A stretch of DNA of 64,000 nt from Cerrena zonata. Taxonomy: Eukaryota > Basidiomycota > Agaricomycetes > Polyporales > Cerrenaceae. The stretch's first letter is position 1, and each line of letters begins with the position of its first letter. Below are positions 44,702 to 56,960 of this stretch, in pieces. The stretch spans positions 1,550,001 to 1,614,000 of the forward strand of contig JASBNA010000005.1 in the NCBI GenBank assembly GCA_038087015.1, given 5' to 3'. The translations under genes and the position numbers were made by a program. The notes below the pieces were generated by a model. It ran no database searches. It was not told the DNA's origin and was given only the letters and a program-made list of their open reading frames with translations.

Positions 44702-47017
44702 TTACGACCTATCCCACTCCCAACCTTCCGCCGCCCACTCTGGCATATCAGTCTCGAAACAACCCAAGCTAGTTGTATACCTCAACGCATGTAAGAAGAT
44801 ATACAACTTCTCCGGTTTCGGATCAGGGTGTATAGGAAGGTAACACTCTGGACAATAATGCATCTTGGTCTTGGGTTGGGAAAGATCAGTCCTATGATCA
44901 GTTGTCAATGCACTGACATCTTCGGCTGCAGCTTCGCCTATGCTGATTTTTTCTAACGCTTCTTCGACTGACAATTGTGGTGGATCGGGTTCTACAATTT
45001 CGGCGGATTCTTCGGAAGGGGGTGTTGTTGACGGTATGGAAATCGGGGTCTCGGGTTCGACGATGACAGCTGGCCCGCCTCGTTTTCGTCGATTTTGAGG
45101 GGGCGGTGGTGCCAATACGATATGATGAGGATGGAGTTTACCTTTCGCTTTGAACACGACATCTCGCCATCGACTCCAATCTTCCTCTTCATCCTATATG
45201 TGACATATGAAGAACCTGTAAACATACGTACATGGGAAAAACTGACCTTCAAATTCCGCAAGTTGGTGATGACCTTGACAGCTTCTGCTGAAAGAGGTAC
45301 AGGTGACCCATACCCAATATCATCACCGGTCTCTCGTGGAAGGGCCTTGGTTTTCGATGATCCACCCTCTGCTTCCGTATTAACCGGGAGAGATGATTCA
45401 GGTTGGCTTGTTTCGCTTTTAGCTGCTTGAAGTTCTGCCGGTACTTCAGGAGCAGAACGTACATCGCTAGGCGTTGTGTCTATACCATTCCGTCCTAGAT
45501 TTTCGCCCTAAGTGGATGACAGCCATTAGTATTGTGAGAATCGTGCAGTTCATATTGATGTCTTACCCATATCCGGGCACTCGAATACACAGGATCGTTA
45601 GCAATAGGATGCCCAAGGAATTGTAAGTGAACCCTAAGCTGGTGAGCTTGTTGTCGATTAATGATTGCCCGACAAATTAGATATAGTGAGAGGCCTTACA
45701 TCTTCCTGTGAATGGCCGACCTGAAAGTGACATGAAGTAAACATTAATGAGTGTATATACTTTAGAAGCTTACAGTGCACAACACTGGTATCCGTGTTAG
45801 CATCGTAATGTAGCCTCTTGAAAATAGTTTTTGCAGGCTATCAGGATAACACTGTTAGTTGCTGAATGAGCGAATGAGAAAAGGGGAAGAACATAGTACT
45901 TTTCCATCAGGGTGGACTATATTCAATCCCTGTTGTCGGTCAATCGTCAAGAGAGGCTCTTCACATGTTACCTCCTCTCTAGAATAAGCATTAGGTAATT
46001 AAAATCGGAAAGAGTATAGTGATTTTGTAAACGTACTCTGGAAATTCGCCAACGATGCGGGCGATGTACTCTTTCTTCACTTCTCCCGAAGCAAACTCGA
46101 CGGCGAGTCTATTGGCAGATGCGGAAGAAAGTGGGACGATCATTAGACCAGACGTCAGTCGATCCAGCCTATTGACAACTGTTTCTCGATTCATTTTGTC
46201 ATAACACAGCCAAGGAAAGTCAAAGCGTACAGTAAACCTTCTTATAGCCGTATTCATTTTTCAGCACCTCAATGAGACTATTTTTGTGATAACGACCAGC
46301 AGCATGTACAGGCTGCATTGGGAACGAGACAAAATTAGTGGATGTAAGGGGGCACTGAGGACAAGACGAACGGACGATGCTCCCAGGTTTGTCTATGACA
46401 ATGAACTCTCTTTCTTCATCACGGTGAAGGATTTTCACTGGTTTGGAAGTTACTGGCGGTTCATGTCGATGTACCACATTTCTATAGTTCGCAAGTAAAC
46501 CATTGGAAGATTGAGAAGTTGACGGGTCACGCACTCTATACGATCACCATTGCGAACTAATGTGTCGGGTTTGGCGACCTTTCCGTTGATTGTGGTGACT
46601 CCAGATTCTAATGCATATCGCTAAATGCACACGATTTAATAGTGTCCCAAACGTCATGAAGTACCACGCACATAGTATTCCATCGACCGATCACGAAACT
46701 CCGTTGACACAATCTCTAATATCTCCCTTCCCAACCATCGTTCCTTTGCCATAGTGGTATATGGATACCAATATGGAGCGACTTTCCGAAGTCCAGGAGG
46801 TGACTTCACTAGTTTTAACCCAGCATCTGATTCGATCATTTTGCCACTTATGAAGCTAAAGATGACTTTTCGGAACTGCTCTCTAGATGAGAGATTAATT
46901 AGTGGGTAGATTACTCTTGAAGGTCGATTTGTTGAAGGTGATCTAGTAGTTTGGCTGGAAATCATTCGTCGTAGAAACATACAAAGGAGCAATGAGCGCG
47001 AGCGCTTCCGGGTTCAT
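44702..47017 (-). CDS. RluA-family RNA pseudouridine synthase (Pus9/Rib2-like)
   Basis: Minus strand, about 12 exons. After a divergent start the protein reads [20 protein letters not shown], an S4-like part ([20 protein letters not shown]), [43 protein letters not shown], the catalytic motif [12 protein letters not shown] (its Asp is the expected nucleophile), and [20 protein letters not shown]. These are hallmarks of Pus9/Pus8-type synthases, which isomerise uridine 32 in tRNA anticodon loops. A fungal C-terminal extension has [21 protein letters not shown] see no deaminase domain of the Rib2 type. The start is uncertain: the ATG at 47017 requires an intron of about 120 bases before GKMIESD; an ATG in the second exon is an alternative. 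Some exon borders were set from family motifs alone. Confidence 0.8.
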
Positions 47018-47541
47018 TTTGTTCGTCCTTCGCATTTGGTGAATCAAGATCACAATTGTCCGCTGCTAGCTTTCTCCATTCGTACAAAGCTACCGAGAAC
47101 TAAACATTATCTGTTTTAGACGTTGTCGCGCGAGTAGCAGCCGTGCTGGTAAGGCTATCTCCATTGATTACTCCCGTCGTAAGCCGAGTCTGAAGAAGTC
47201 TTCGTCGAAACAGTGATATTTGCTGGGATGTGGTTCATTCACAAACGCACGGACTTTGGTCGAATGGTTACCTCTGCCAAGTGAAGTGTTCCTTTACATC
47301 TATGGTGCTGCATCAATGTCACGGACACGGAGAAATCAAATCAATTTGGTATCCCGTTCATTGCCATGATTCGATAGTCGGTAAACGAAGTTCGCGAAAC
47401 CGCAAGCAGGACTACTATAAATGCGTTTTCTTTGAGAAAAGCCTTGTCCAACGTTCCCTTCAATTTCCCTCCTGGACAACGTGCACTCTACCAAGGTGGA
47501 CTCCTCTTGCAACAGTACATCGCTTACCTTCCAACGAAGAG
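47018..47541. other. Divergent 5' region, possible missed exon of the membrane-protein gene
   Basis: Within this region a frame open from about 47373 reads FNFPPGQRALYQGGLLLQQY and IAYLPT, which looks like the N-terminal ectodomain of the downstream membrane protein but is out of frame with it by one base at about 47535. No signal peptide exon could be fixed. Confidence 0.4.
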
Positions 47542-49052
47542 ATGGAGAAGTACTTGGTCAATACGTCCTACCCACCTGACACGTTATGTTTTGCTGCACG
47601 ACAACTCTACCTTGATGAGAAATTCAATTGTACCGCCAGCAACTTTACGATCACAAATAATATGTTGATGTTCCTCAACTTGACCTCTGACGAAAACCTC
47701 TATCGCCAAGCTTATTGTGTGGCACCTCCGTCAGATGATAACTGCGCCTTTGGATACTGCCCGAATCCTGATATTGCGGGTGAGTAATTGCTAATGCATA
47801 AATAGCGTGTTTTGTACTCATAAGATATCTACCTGCTACTAGGACCGTTGGTTCGAATCGCAAGTACGTGTGTAATATCTAAACTCCCTGTCTGTCGCCT
47901 CCTGATCTTCTGTGTATAGCTTATGTGACAAACATCTGTCTTTGTACGTCGTATCACAGTGTCAAGGGCTCGTAACTGACTGCTTTTGCAGCCATCCTGG
48001 TCTTCTATTCACCGAAAGGGGCGAAAGAAGCATACTGGTCGCAGATATTATCGATCTACTCCGTTTTGTTTACTTGTAGCATCTCCATCTTCCAGGTCGA
48101 ACTTACGCGGTATCACGCTACCCTCGCAGTGGTGCTCACAGGTTCACCTCTGAGTGTTTACCTGTTCATTTACTCCATAATGTCATTTTGGTACCGGAAA
48201 CACAGGATGAACGGGATTCTTGGTGACGGACAGATGCTACCGCGAATTCTTATCATTATAGCAGGAGGGATCTGGACAGCTATCCTTTCCTATGTCTTAT
48301 CGTCTGCCCACGTGTCACATTTTGCTCAGGAGTCGTGCTCAGGCCAGGTTCCCCTTGACAAGTCGCTCTATTTATACCCATTCGTTCTGCTCAAGGTCCT
48401 TCGCCAAACTCCTATACTATTCCTTCCGATCGTTGGGATCCTCCTATTGATCCTATTGTCATGGATCATTGGGATTATTCTGCAACGCAAAGCTATCTGG
48501 CCTCACGATGAGCCGTGGCGACCTCGCTTTGGACGCACTTGGTAAGCATCTCGGTTTTTCGGCATTCCTCAAGAAAACAACCTAAATTGACAGAAAATGT
48601 TTCTCATATTAGGTCCGTGATGGGGAGAAACTATCCGTTCATCCATTTTGTATCCGTTGTAGCCGTACCCACCATTTACTGGTTATTGATCGTGGAGTTG
48701 TCGTGTTTAATGGCTCGAAGCGACAACGAGTTTTCCCTCTCATTTGGTCAAGTGAGATTCTCAACTTATTTCATCCAAAAAACTACGGTACTCATGTTTG
48801 AACTAGGTCATGGCCACGTTTGTTGCGCTTCCGCCGTTGATCCAGACTTGCCTACTATCACCAAGGTTTGTCAGATGGTTTATCGATCTCACATGGGTTC
48901 GTGCATGTTGTTGCCGAAGACGTAAAAGAGTGGAAAAGGACGACCCTGTTGCTTTTGAACCAGTCGTTGATTCTGAGATCGAGGAAGAAGTGAAGAGCGA
49001 CTTTGCCACTGCGAATTTATACAAGGAGCAACGTAGTCCAGTACTCCACTAA
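47542..49052 (+). CDS. Multipass membrane protein, seven-helix-like, unknown function
   Basis: Exons are 47542-47779 and, after small exons beginning near 47844 and 47921, a long exon from about 47995 to 48541, then about 48613-48750 and 48808-49052. An N-terminal ectodomain has N-glycosylation sites and Cys (SFN-type FNCTASNFTI, CVAPPSDDNCAFGYCP). Hydrophobic segments follow in series: IATYVTNICLSILVFY, ILSIYSVLFTCSISIF, LAVVLTGSPLSVYLFIY, ILIIIAGGIWTAILSYV, ILFLPIVGILLLILLSWI, FVSVVAVPTIYWLLI, FVALPPLIQTCLL. The tail is acidic after a Cys/Arg-rich juxtamembrane (RACCCRRRKR, a possible palmitoylation site). This looks like a receptor- or transporter-like fungal membrane protein without known ligand. 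The true start is not resolved. Confidence 0.65.
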
Positions 49053-49265
49053 CAATACTGTAATCATCTACGACTCACTGGTAATGCATTAGAGATCGCC
49101 TCGAGCTATTTCATCTATGCTCGCCACGCATCCGATTTTTACAATTGGAGCAGCGGGTTACACATAGAGGACTTGTTCTATATATTTTCTAATAAACGAT
49201 GCAATCCAACCAAACCCCAATTTTCGAAGCTTGAAGCCAAGAAGTACATACATCACTTTTAGAGT

Positions 49266-52200
49266 CTAATTACCTGTATGGTCTTCTAAAAACCATGAAC
49301 CATCATCTTCATCATGGGCGGGATAACCAAGATCCGCACTCAAACGTAGATATTTTTCCAATTCGTGTGGATTCGACGGGATGGACAAGCTTATGTCCCG
49401 ATAGACAGGATCGTCTTCACACCCACTTATCATCTGCCAATCATTCCTGACAATTTAAAAGATCATGAGTGTACCGCTCATCTGAAAGAGGGATGAATAC
49501 CCACATATTTTGTAATTCGTGGAGATTCCACCATGTAAGTAGACCCATCCTTACTGCTTCTTGTAATCGGGAGCTCCAGTTCTTCCACATCCGTTCGCGA
49601 ACTTGGGATAAAACGTCCAGACGATTCACCAGTAAGATAAATGGTGGCCTGGAGATTGTCAGATAAACATTTTTCCGACCAAATTCGTAAGGAGAAACTG
49701 CTAGAAGAATCATGACCGCGTTCGTGATAACATCTTGTAATGTTCGTTCGCGATCCCAAGTGGAAGGTTGCCAATTGTACAACACACGATCAAGGAAGTC
49801 GGCCATGGCAGCAGTGACATCTTCCCAGACATGCTTTTCCAATTGAGACAAAGACAAATTGATATGGGTGCGATGCGGTCGGAAAACAGGAAGAGCAGCT
49901 CCTTGTAATGTAAGTTGGTGGTTGATAACCCTCAGTGCGAAAGAGACAATAGTGATATCTGGAGTGTTCTCATCTAGAACGCAATGTTCCAGGGTCCAGA
50001 GTGGTGACTGAATGATGGTGGTCGAAAATTGAATAAGAACTCTCTCAGCCTCTACTTGTGATAGACGATCTGGATGGTTCATAAATGTTCGAAGTAAGGT
50101 GAGGCTTGTTGCACCACTTTGATCAGTAGAGTGCATTTTGGTATGCAACCTACGAATCCCATCTTCGAGCCTTTGAACCCGAGCTTGAGCGTCGCTTGCG
50201 GAGCGATGCGGGAAACCAAGTGTGATGAACTGAGCTAGATCAGAATACATGACAACAGGAAGCCATGGTTCAGGCTCAACCTGAAGGGGGGCCTGAATAA
50301 AATCTTGAAGACTACGGCGGATCCTTATTTGTAACGAAAGAGGCCAATAGACACCTCTAATGCGGGCTATGTTGGTTACTATGAGGGTGATGGCTAAAGC
50401 AGAAGTGGTCTCGTCCATGATCAGAGGCTGCAACTGATCAAGACGTTTCATGATGTCTGGCTGAACTAAACAACGCTGGATGTAAAACTTGATCAGTCGG
50501 TCAAGGATCATCCGATTCGTTCGGTAAGCGAAGGGGACAGCCAAGAACGCTTCTATCATAGACTGACGGTTGATAGCTGCGTGTCGTGCAAGAACCGGAA
50601 AGGTGAGATCGATGATGCGTGGTGTCCCTTGGAGTTTCCACATCGAGAAAACTATTTGTTTGGTCCCACGATGCACGAATGTACTTGTGACCTGTAACAT
50701 CCTAGTGAAGGAGAACGGAACACTAGTAAGTCCTAATAACGTAGTTGTTTCTTCTTCGTATGTTCCCACCAATGCGCTAACGATTGTTTCAGCGTGATTC
50801 GCCGCCAAATCGTTGAATGAGTTGATTGCAGCCAAAGGAAGAGGATATTGGATGTCAGAAAATAATATGTGGATAGCCGCTTTGATCCATGCTAGTGATA
50901 GTGATAGATTCGTAGAAGTTATGCCATGAACCTCTTCGGAGAGATCATTCACGAGGGCAATTGCCATTGTGTTCCAGATGCTCTCGGAGAGAGGTTCCAG
51001 TCTCCAATGGTCTGAGCGATGCGGGTCTATGTTGCCCAGAAGGCGCAAGTGGAAGGATACCTGGTCAGCATAAGTAAGACGCCTCCTAAATGTCAACCTT
51101 GACTGTAATCCTTTCCAGAAATCGGAAGGATTAGAGTGGAAACAATACGTCACTGCACGGAGTGCTTGTTCCGGAAGTTGGTGCTGACTGATGGAGAATA
51201 TGATATGAATTGCATCTAGAGTCCACGGTTCCCCTTGGATAGTCTCCCCACCAAGTGCTAAAGCCAACAAGTAGGTGATCGTGCTATGTGTTCGTAACGA
51301 GAGATATGAAAGATCGAGAGGATATTCCGCTCTTCCACTCGAACCAGCTCGATAGCTGAGTATGCGGAGGATGTATGATGTAACCTCTTGACCGTCGCTG
51401 CTAGCTTGGGGAGGAGTAACGGATGAGAGTAACCGGTCGATGATCTCATCTACGGAGAACATCTCATAGAGCTTTTCGGCAGCGCCATCTGGGATCGGGT
51501 GGTCAGAGTTGCCGAAGATGACTCTGAAGGTGTTCTTCATCCATTCATCCCAAGCAGAGGATATCGAAAGACTATTGGCATGTGCTTCCATATGTCTCTG
51601 CCTGTAGTCACATAGTGCATCTACGAGGATCCACGTTATGTCATTCCAAAGCTGTTGAGGTAAATGATACAAGTCTGGAGGATACCAGTCTTTGTATATG
51701 TCCTTTTCGGAGTCAAGATGACATATGACCTGAAGAACAAACGTCGATATATACTCTCCGGTCCAGCTATGCCGCGTACGCATGATGTCTAACAGCATGC
51801 TGATAGAGGTGCTATCTAAGAAGGAAAAACAATTAGTAATTTGATGACTGGCTAGGGGCTCCAGCGGGAAATTAGATGTCGAGAACAAGATGAGCAGAAC
51901 ATCTTGGATCCATCCGTCCCATTCAACGGTAAATGGCGTATCCACGAGGAGTGAGCGTTTTTCAAACTCGAAATATACGCCGTTGGCAAGAACCGTGGTG
52001 ATGGTGTCCCATAAGGATTTGGAGAGATGTTGCAGATCTAATGGGTGACTCCCATATCGGAAGTCACCCAAAACCAGACCACGGTTTCTCAATATCCTGA
52101 ATACGAAGGCCGTAAGAGCTTCGCCATAAAACCGATGACGTGAGACGAGATCGGGGAGAACGATGGTGATTAGCTCATCGTTTGCTTTGACAGAATCGAT

Positions 52201-53287
52201 TTCTGCTAAAACGTCAAGGTCAATGATCTCGCTCTTGGCAATGGTGTCTTCTTCTAGGTAGGGCGAAAGATATTGTTGTTGAGATGCCGGATTGACTGTC
52301 ATTGAAGAACTCCCTTGTCGTCGAATATTGAAACGAGAAAATCGTACGCCGAGTCGTGCAATTATCGCCGAAGAGTATTGTAAACTGAAGAAGCTCTGTC
52401 GCAGGCTCTTCATAACACTCTTCAAAAATGTTGCCTTATATGGACAACGTGAAGAAAAAAGTGGGGCGAGTGTGGCTGCGAAGAGGAGAGTAGCCCAGAG
52501 CACGACTAGCGGGATAATAGTACGTTGAATCGTCGGATGTATCGAGGACGCGAAGAAACACAGTCCAAGGAAGAAGAGACCTAAGGCCAGCTGCAAGAGC
52601 AGCGGTAGTACCCCGACGATCTCGAATACCTTCCACTGAGATAGAGCCGGATAACGAAAGCATCGCACACGAAGGCGTTCGAGGGGAGATGGGTAATCGA
52701 CTGCCAAAAATTCTCGTAGCCATTGCTTTACGAGCATTCCGTATGAAGCAGCCATCAAACTGATCGTCAAGCTACTAAACCACGCCGCGTTGGTCATGAT
52801 CGACCCGCGTGATGGGGTAAAACCACTTGGAGAGAGGAAATTGGGCACTATTTCACTTGAACGAGAACCGTTGGCAGTGAAGTTGCTGAGCTGTAAGGAT
52901 ATGTGAAGGAGAACCTGCAAGGATACCTCAGCCGGATCCGGGCTTAGAGTTTTGTAGGATTCGATTAGGAATGCAGTGATGACTGCAGAGAATAAACCTC
53001 CCTGCACAACATATCAGTAGACATAAAGTTGTGGGAGAAATTTACATACAAATACCAACAGGGTATCGATATCTTCCTTGAGACCCTTGATTTTGGCCTC
53101 ATCACCTTCCCTGATTGTTGTAGCGCTTTGCAGCCATCCTAACGACTCTGAAGCGAAAGGCCCTTCTTCTGCACTCGATTGCCGTATGATTGCGGGCTAG
53201 AAAGAGATAACTGTGGATTTATTGAATTTGTAGAGGGTTTTCTCTCACCATGGGAGGCATTCGTTTCAGTCGCTTAACCCTCACCAT
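49266..53287 (-). CDS. DUF6535 domain membrane protein, 1,287 residues
   Basis: Minus strand, exons 53287-53249, 53196-53050, 53001-49505 and 49446-49266 with consistent phases. The N-terminal part fits the DUF6535 pattern of agaricomycete proteins: IKGLKEDIDTLLVF followed by GGLFSAVITAFLIESYK, then AAWFSSLTISLMAASYGMLV, KQWLREF, FEIVGVLPLLLQLALGLFFL and IPLVVLWATLLFAATLAPLF, giving about four membrane helices in the first 260 residues. The remaining 1,000 residues are a helical cytoplasmic region without known domain, resembling degenerate repeats around LWNDI/LWDTI/IWNTM. Function unknown; such genes occur in many copies in mushroom genomes. The last exon is easily missed: reading straight on gives a TGA at 49441, whereas the intron 49505/49446 adds 60 well-formed residues (SGCEDDPVYRDISLSI). 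Confidence 0.85.
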
Positions 53288-53922
53288 GACACAAGAATAC
53301 CCTGTGAGATACTTTCACTAAGGCGGTAGATCAAGGTAGAGGTCATAACACACCTTAGAAACCTCGAACCAATAATAAGAATAAAATTTGTGACGGAAGG
53401 AACTACAAGGGCATGGGGGAAACAGTGCTGATAAGAATCATTTGAACTGTCCCAATGAGACGCCTAATGAGATGGACAAGAGAGCATCATCTAGACTAAA
53501 GAGTCATGACTGATCCAAAGGCTTAGTACAATGTCATAGTACATACTGCCAGGTAGACCAATGGGACAATCAAACTTGAAGGAACTCGAAGCATCATTGT
53601 CGGTGAAATGGTCAGGGTCTTCCTGAGAATACCTCTCACGAATGACAAACCGATGTTTAGTATTCAACATTTGTGTATCGTGATTGGGTATTTGTATGTT
53701 CCTTAAGTCGGTATAATTTGGTTTGAATTCAGGGAGAGAGAATTAGAATGGGATAGAACTTGAACTCGAAACGTTGCAACAACTTGATCTAGCGCTCGGC
53801 TATTCACAATATACGAATAGACGCTGTCGGTTGTGGTTGTGTCGAGTAAATGTAACGTTGAACTCAACTCTCAACTCAGACTCAGGTTATACAAGTACTG
53901 TACTCTTGCCTCAAATCTCAAA
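53288..53922. other. Divergent promoter between DUF6535 gene and CWC15
   Basis: About 630 bases separating two start codons. No extra gene seen. CAAT- and TC-rich segments precede each start. Confidence 0.5.
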
Positions 53923-54985
53923 ATGTCTACAGCACACAGACCGACATGGGACCCCGCACAAGCCAAAGATGTGAAGGGTGGCTCACGACAGTTCTCTGTG
54001 CGGGACATGGCTGCTCACACAAAATTGAAGTTTCGGTAAGCCCATCATATTGCTCTCGCAGGGACCGTTACTAATTCATATTAACTTATGATACAGTCAA
54101 CCTGGTCAAACGTCCGCTGATGAAGTAAAGAAACGCGACCTGAGAGCGGAACTTCTTGCTGCTGAACAAGAGGCACGAGACAGGAAACGAAAGGCTGAGG
54201 GAAAGCCACCATTAGCCGTAGAGAATGGCTCTGCAAGCTCAGCCCCTGGATATGGTGACGAGGAGTCTAACAAGCGACGGAAACTACTCCAAGAAGCGTT
54301 AGAGATGGACAAGGGACGATGATGAGGATAGCGACGGTGAAGACAAAGACGGCGAGGGTGACAAGGATGAGGATGAGTATGTGGAATTAACCTCGTATGG
54401 TCCCATTTATAGTATAGCTGACCTCATTCTAGGGATTCTGATGACGACTCTGGTGAAGAAGATGACACTGCTGAGCTGCTACGTGAACTCGAGAAGATCA
54501 AACGCGAACGAGCAGCAGAGAAGGAACGTCAGGAACAGGAAGAATCTAACAAAACAGCGGCTGAACGGGAAGCTGAGATTGCGACAGCGAATCCTTTGCT
54601 CAACTTAGCAGCTGCGTTAGGCCAGAATCCGAATGGGGTCAATACGACCGTACCAGGAACTTTTGCTGTAAAACGACGATGGGATGACGGTACCTATGAT
54701 TTTCTCGATATGAACATTCCTGGGTTGACTTTAGGTCTCGCTTTTGTAGATCTCATATTCAAGAACCAGGCCATGAGCTCGCGTGATAAAGACAAGGGGT
54801 CAGGACACTTCGTCAATGATCTCTTGCGAACAGAGTTTCACAAGTACGTATCTTCATTCATCTGACCGCCAGCAAAAGGACTGACCCACTTTTACGCTAG
54901 AAAATTCATGTCCAAGTTTATTAAGGTACGCTTTCTTTTTCTTCGTGCACTAGATTTGATACTGACTGACATTTGTGTCTAGTAA
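53923..54985 (+). CDS. CWC15: Spliceosome component CWC15, with an apparent one-base frameshift
   Basis: Cwc15/Cwf15 is a component of the Prp19-associated spliceosomal complex in the nucleus. Exon 1 (53923-54035) reads MSTAHRPTWDPAQAKD and DMAAHTKLKFR; exon 2 from 54097 reads KKRDLRAELLAAEQEARD and ESNKRRKLLQEALEMDK; then comes an acidic run (DDDEDSDGEDKDGEGD), TAELLRELEKIKRERAAEK, NPLLNLAAALGQ, AVKRRWDDD, LIFKNQA, FVNDLLRTEFH and KKFMSKFIK, the classic C-terminus. Between EMDK and DDDED (54311-54316, AAGGGACG) one G too many shifts the frame and would stop at 54320. Everything else is intact, so an assembly or sequencing error is as likely as a real mutation. The last intron ends immediately before the TAA at 54983-54985. 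Confidence 0.85.
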
Positions 54986-55334
54986 CGCGTACTGCTACTC
55001 TTGTATTATAATTCTCTGCTTCGTATGGATATATTTTAATCTCTGGCCTCCAGCGAATGATGTTCTTAATCAGATATAGACGGTATGGTGGCGTAGAAAG
55101 CCTGTCGAGATTATATTGATGAGATATTTACAACTACGCTCCTATGCTCTACAGCTTACAGATATAACAACTACGAGCAATGAAACCGCCTGACTTTGTG
55201 TGCAGGCCAAAATCCCCAACTAATCATTGCTTCCGATATTAAAGACCGTTGTTCAAGTCGGAACCCGAAGTCGCCTCCGCCCCCGCATAAAGCGAGGACT
55301 ACCCACCACAGGGGGCGCGGAAAGGTACGCGCCG
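54986..55334. other. 3' region of CWC15 and border of repeat-rich DNA
   Basis: No gene. The stretch 55270-55334 (CCCCCGCATAAAGCGAGG to GGGGCGCGGAAAGGTACG) resembles short modules at 55448-55515 and 57975-58030, hinting that the repeat unit continues in fragments. Confidence 0.4.
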
Positions 55335-56960
55335 GGCATCTACGATGTCCTCCCCGGGGAACTGTAGAAAAACAAGAGACATAGGTCAGTATCCAGAATT
55401 GTAGCCACAAACCCATAGAAGCTTGAGGTTTGGTCATTTAGTTTCGCCCCCAGCAGGCTGAATCAGCCGTCTTGAAGCCAGAGACTACTTATCCCGAGGA
55501 CCGCGGAAAGGTAGACCAGGACAGATGAACTGCCCTCCTCGGGAAAGGAAAAGAGAGTGGGAGTGAGATGTGTGTGATAAAGTGAGGGATAGGGGATGAG
55601 GTGGATGTGGGGGATATGAGAGGGAAGCTATGAGGGATGAGCGAGTGAATATGAGTGGTACGAGAGGGAGGGGGAGAGAGGGAGTGGAGCGACAATGAGA
55701 CGAGTGGGAGATGGGAAGTGATGGACGGAAGTGATGAGAGATAGAGGGATGACTGCACGAGGAATGGGGGAGAGTTTCGGGTATATGAGTGGAATGAGAG
55801 TGAGGACAGAAGGTAAGAAGGGGGGAGGGATATATGTGGGACGAATGAGTGGAAAGAGCGGATGATGAATGAGGAGTGGGAAGTATGAGAGGTGGGAGGG
55901 GATACGCGGATTGAGGAGGTGGTAAGAGGAGATGTGGGGAAATGGTATGAGGAGGTGTGAGGAGGCGAGGAGACGAAGGAGTGAGGGCGATAAATGAGAA
56001 ATAGAACGTATGAGGGGTAGAATGTGGATATAGGGGGGAGAGCGAGGAAAGGATGGGGATATGAGAGGTGAGGAGGGTAATAGTGTGGGGGTAGAAACCG
56101 AAGGCGAGAGATAGGAGCAGTACGAGTGTTAGATATGAGGAGAGGATGCAAAGGTAGTGGTGAAGAGGCAGTGAGTGACTGGGAGGAATACGAGGGAGGA
56201 AGCAAGACAGGGTAGGTGATGCGAGAGGAATGAGTGTGCGGAGTGATAGGAGTGAATGATGAGGAAAGAGAGACGGTGAGAGGTGAGGGGTGAGAGGTGA
56301 GAGATAAGCATGAAGACAGAGATGTGAGGGGATAAAGTACCAAGAATGAGAGTAGGATCGGCCGATATAGAATCTAGAGAAGTCGAGGTATATGTGAGGT
56401 GGGCGCGAGTGTATAGGCTATAGTGGAGGTGTTTAGATATAATTGATGATTTTGCGGACAGGCGGGCGGGTATGGATAGCTGGACGATTATTTCGGCCGT
56501 TGAATGGCTATTTGTTTGAGAATATATAGGTAGAGATGAAAGCTGTTGAAATACGGTGTGCCGGGTGTATATAATATGTTCAAGTCTATGAATATAGGAG
56601 AGAACGGATAGAGCGGGCGGGCGGGTGACGAGTAAGTATAGCAGATGTGATGTGAGTGAATTTGCCTTGTGCTTCAGGATAATATTGATGCTATAACTGA
56701 ACGAGAGTCATGAAATACGGCGAGAGAAAGTGTGAGAGAAGATGAAATGACACACCAAGCAAAGACAAACTAATTTAAGATAAGGCGGTATTAAGAGATG
56801 GTGGCGGGACGAGGGCAAGAGCGGATGAGGTTCGAATTGACGGGTGGGCGGCCTTATGACGGAGGTTGACTGCTTGTGTCAGCAAAGTTAAACCAACATA
56901 CCTTCCTAAAATGGAATGCGTCGGCTTCTCAACAAGGCTGCACGTGGCGCTTGCCGTTCT
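55335..56960 (+). repeat. Direct repeat, copy 1, with a long purine-only strand
   Basis: Starts with CCTCCCCGGGGAACTGTAGA and AGGTTTGGTCATTTAGTTT, passes a segment TTGAAGCCAGAGACTACTTA, then about 800 bases (55540-56340) in which the plus strand is almost all A and G with scattered T, and ends with TGCTTGTGTCAGCAAAGTTA and AACAAGGCTGCACGTGGCGC. The same order recurs at 59245-61032. Long minus-strand open frames here are by-products of pyrimidine richness and are not called genes. Confidence 0.75.

Noticed and set aside
55489..56343. Minus-strand open frame of 284 codons
   Set aside because: Same compositional artefact in the first copy of the repeat; no domain, no splice structure.
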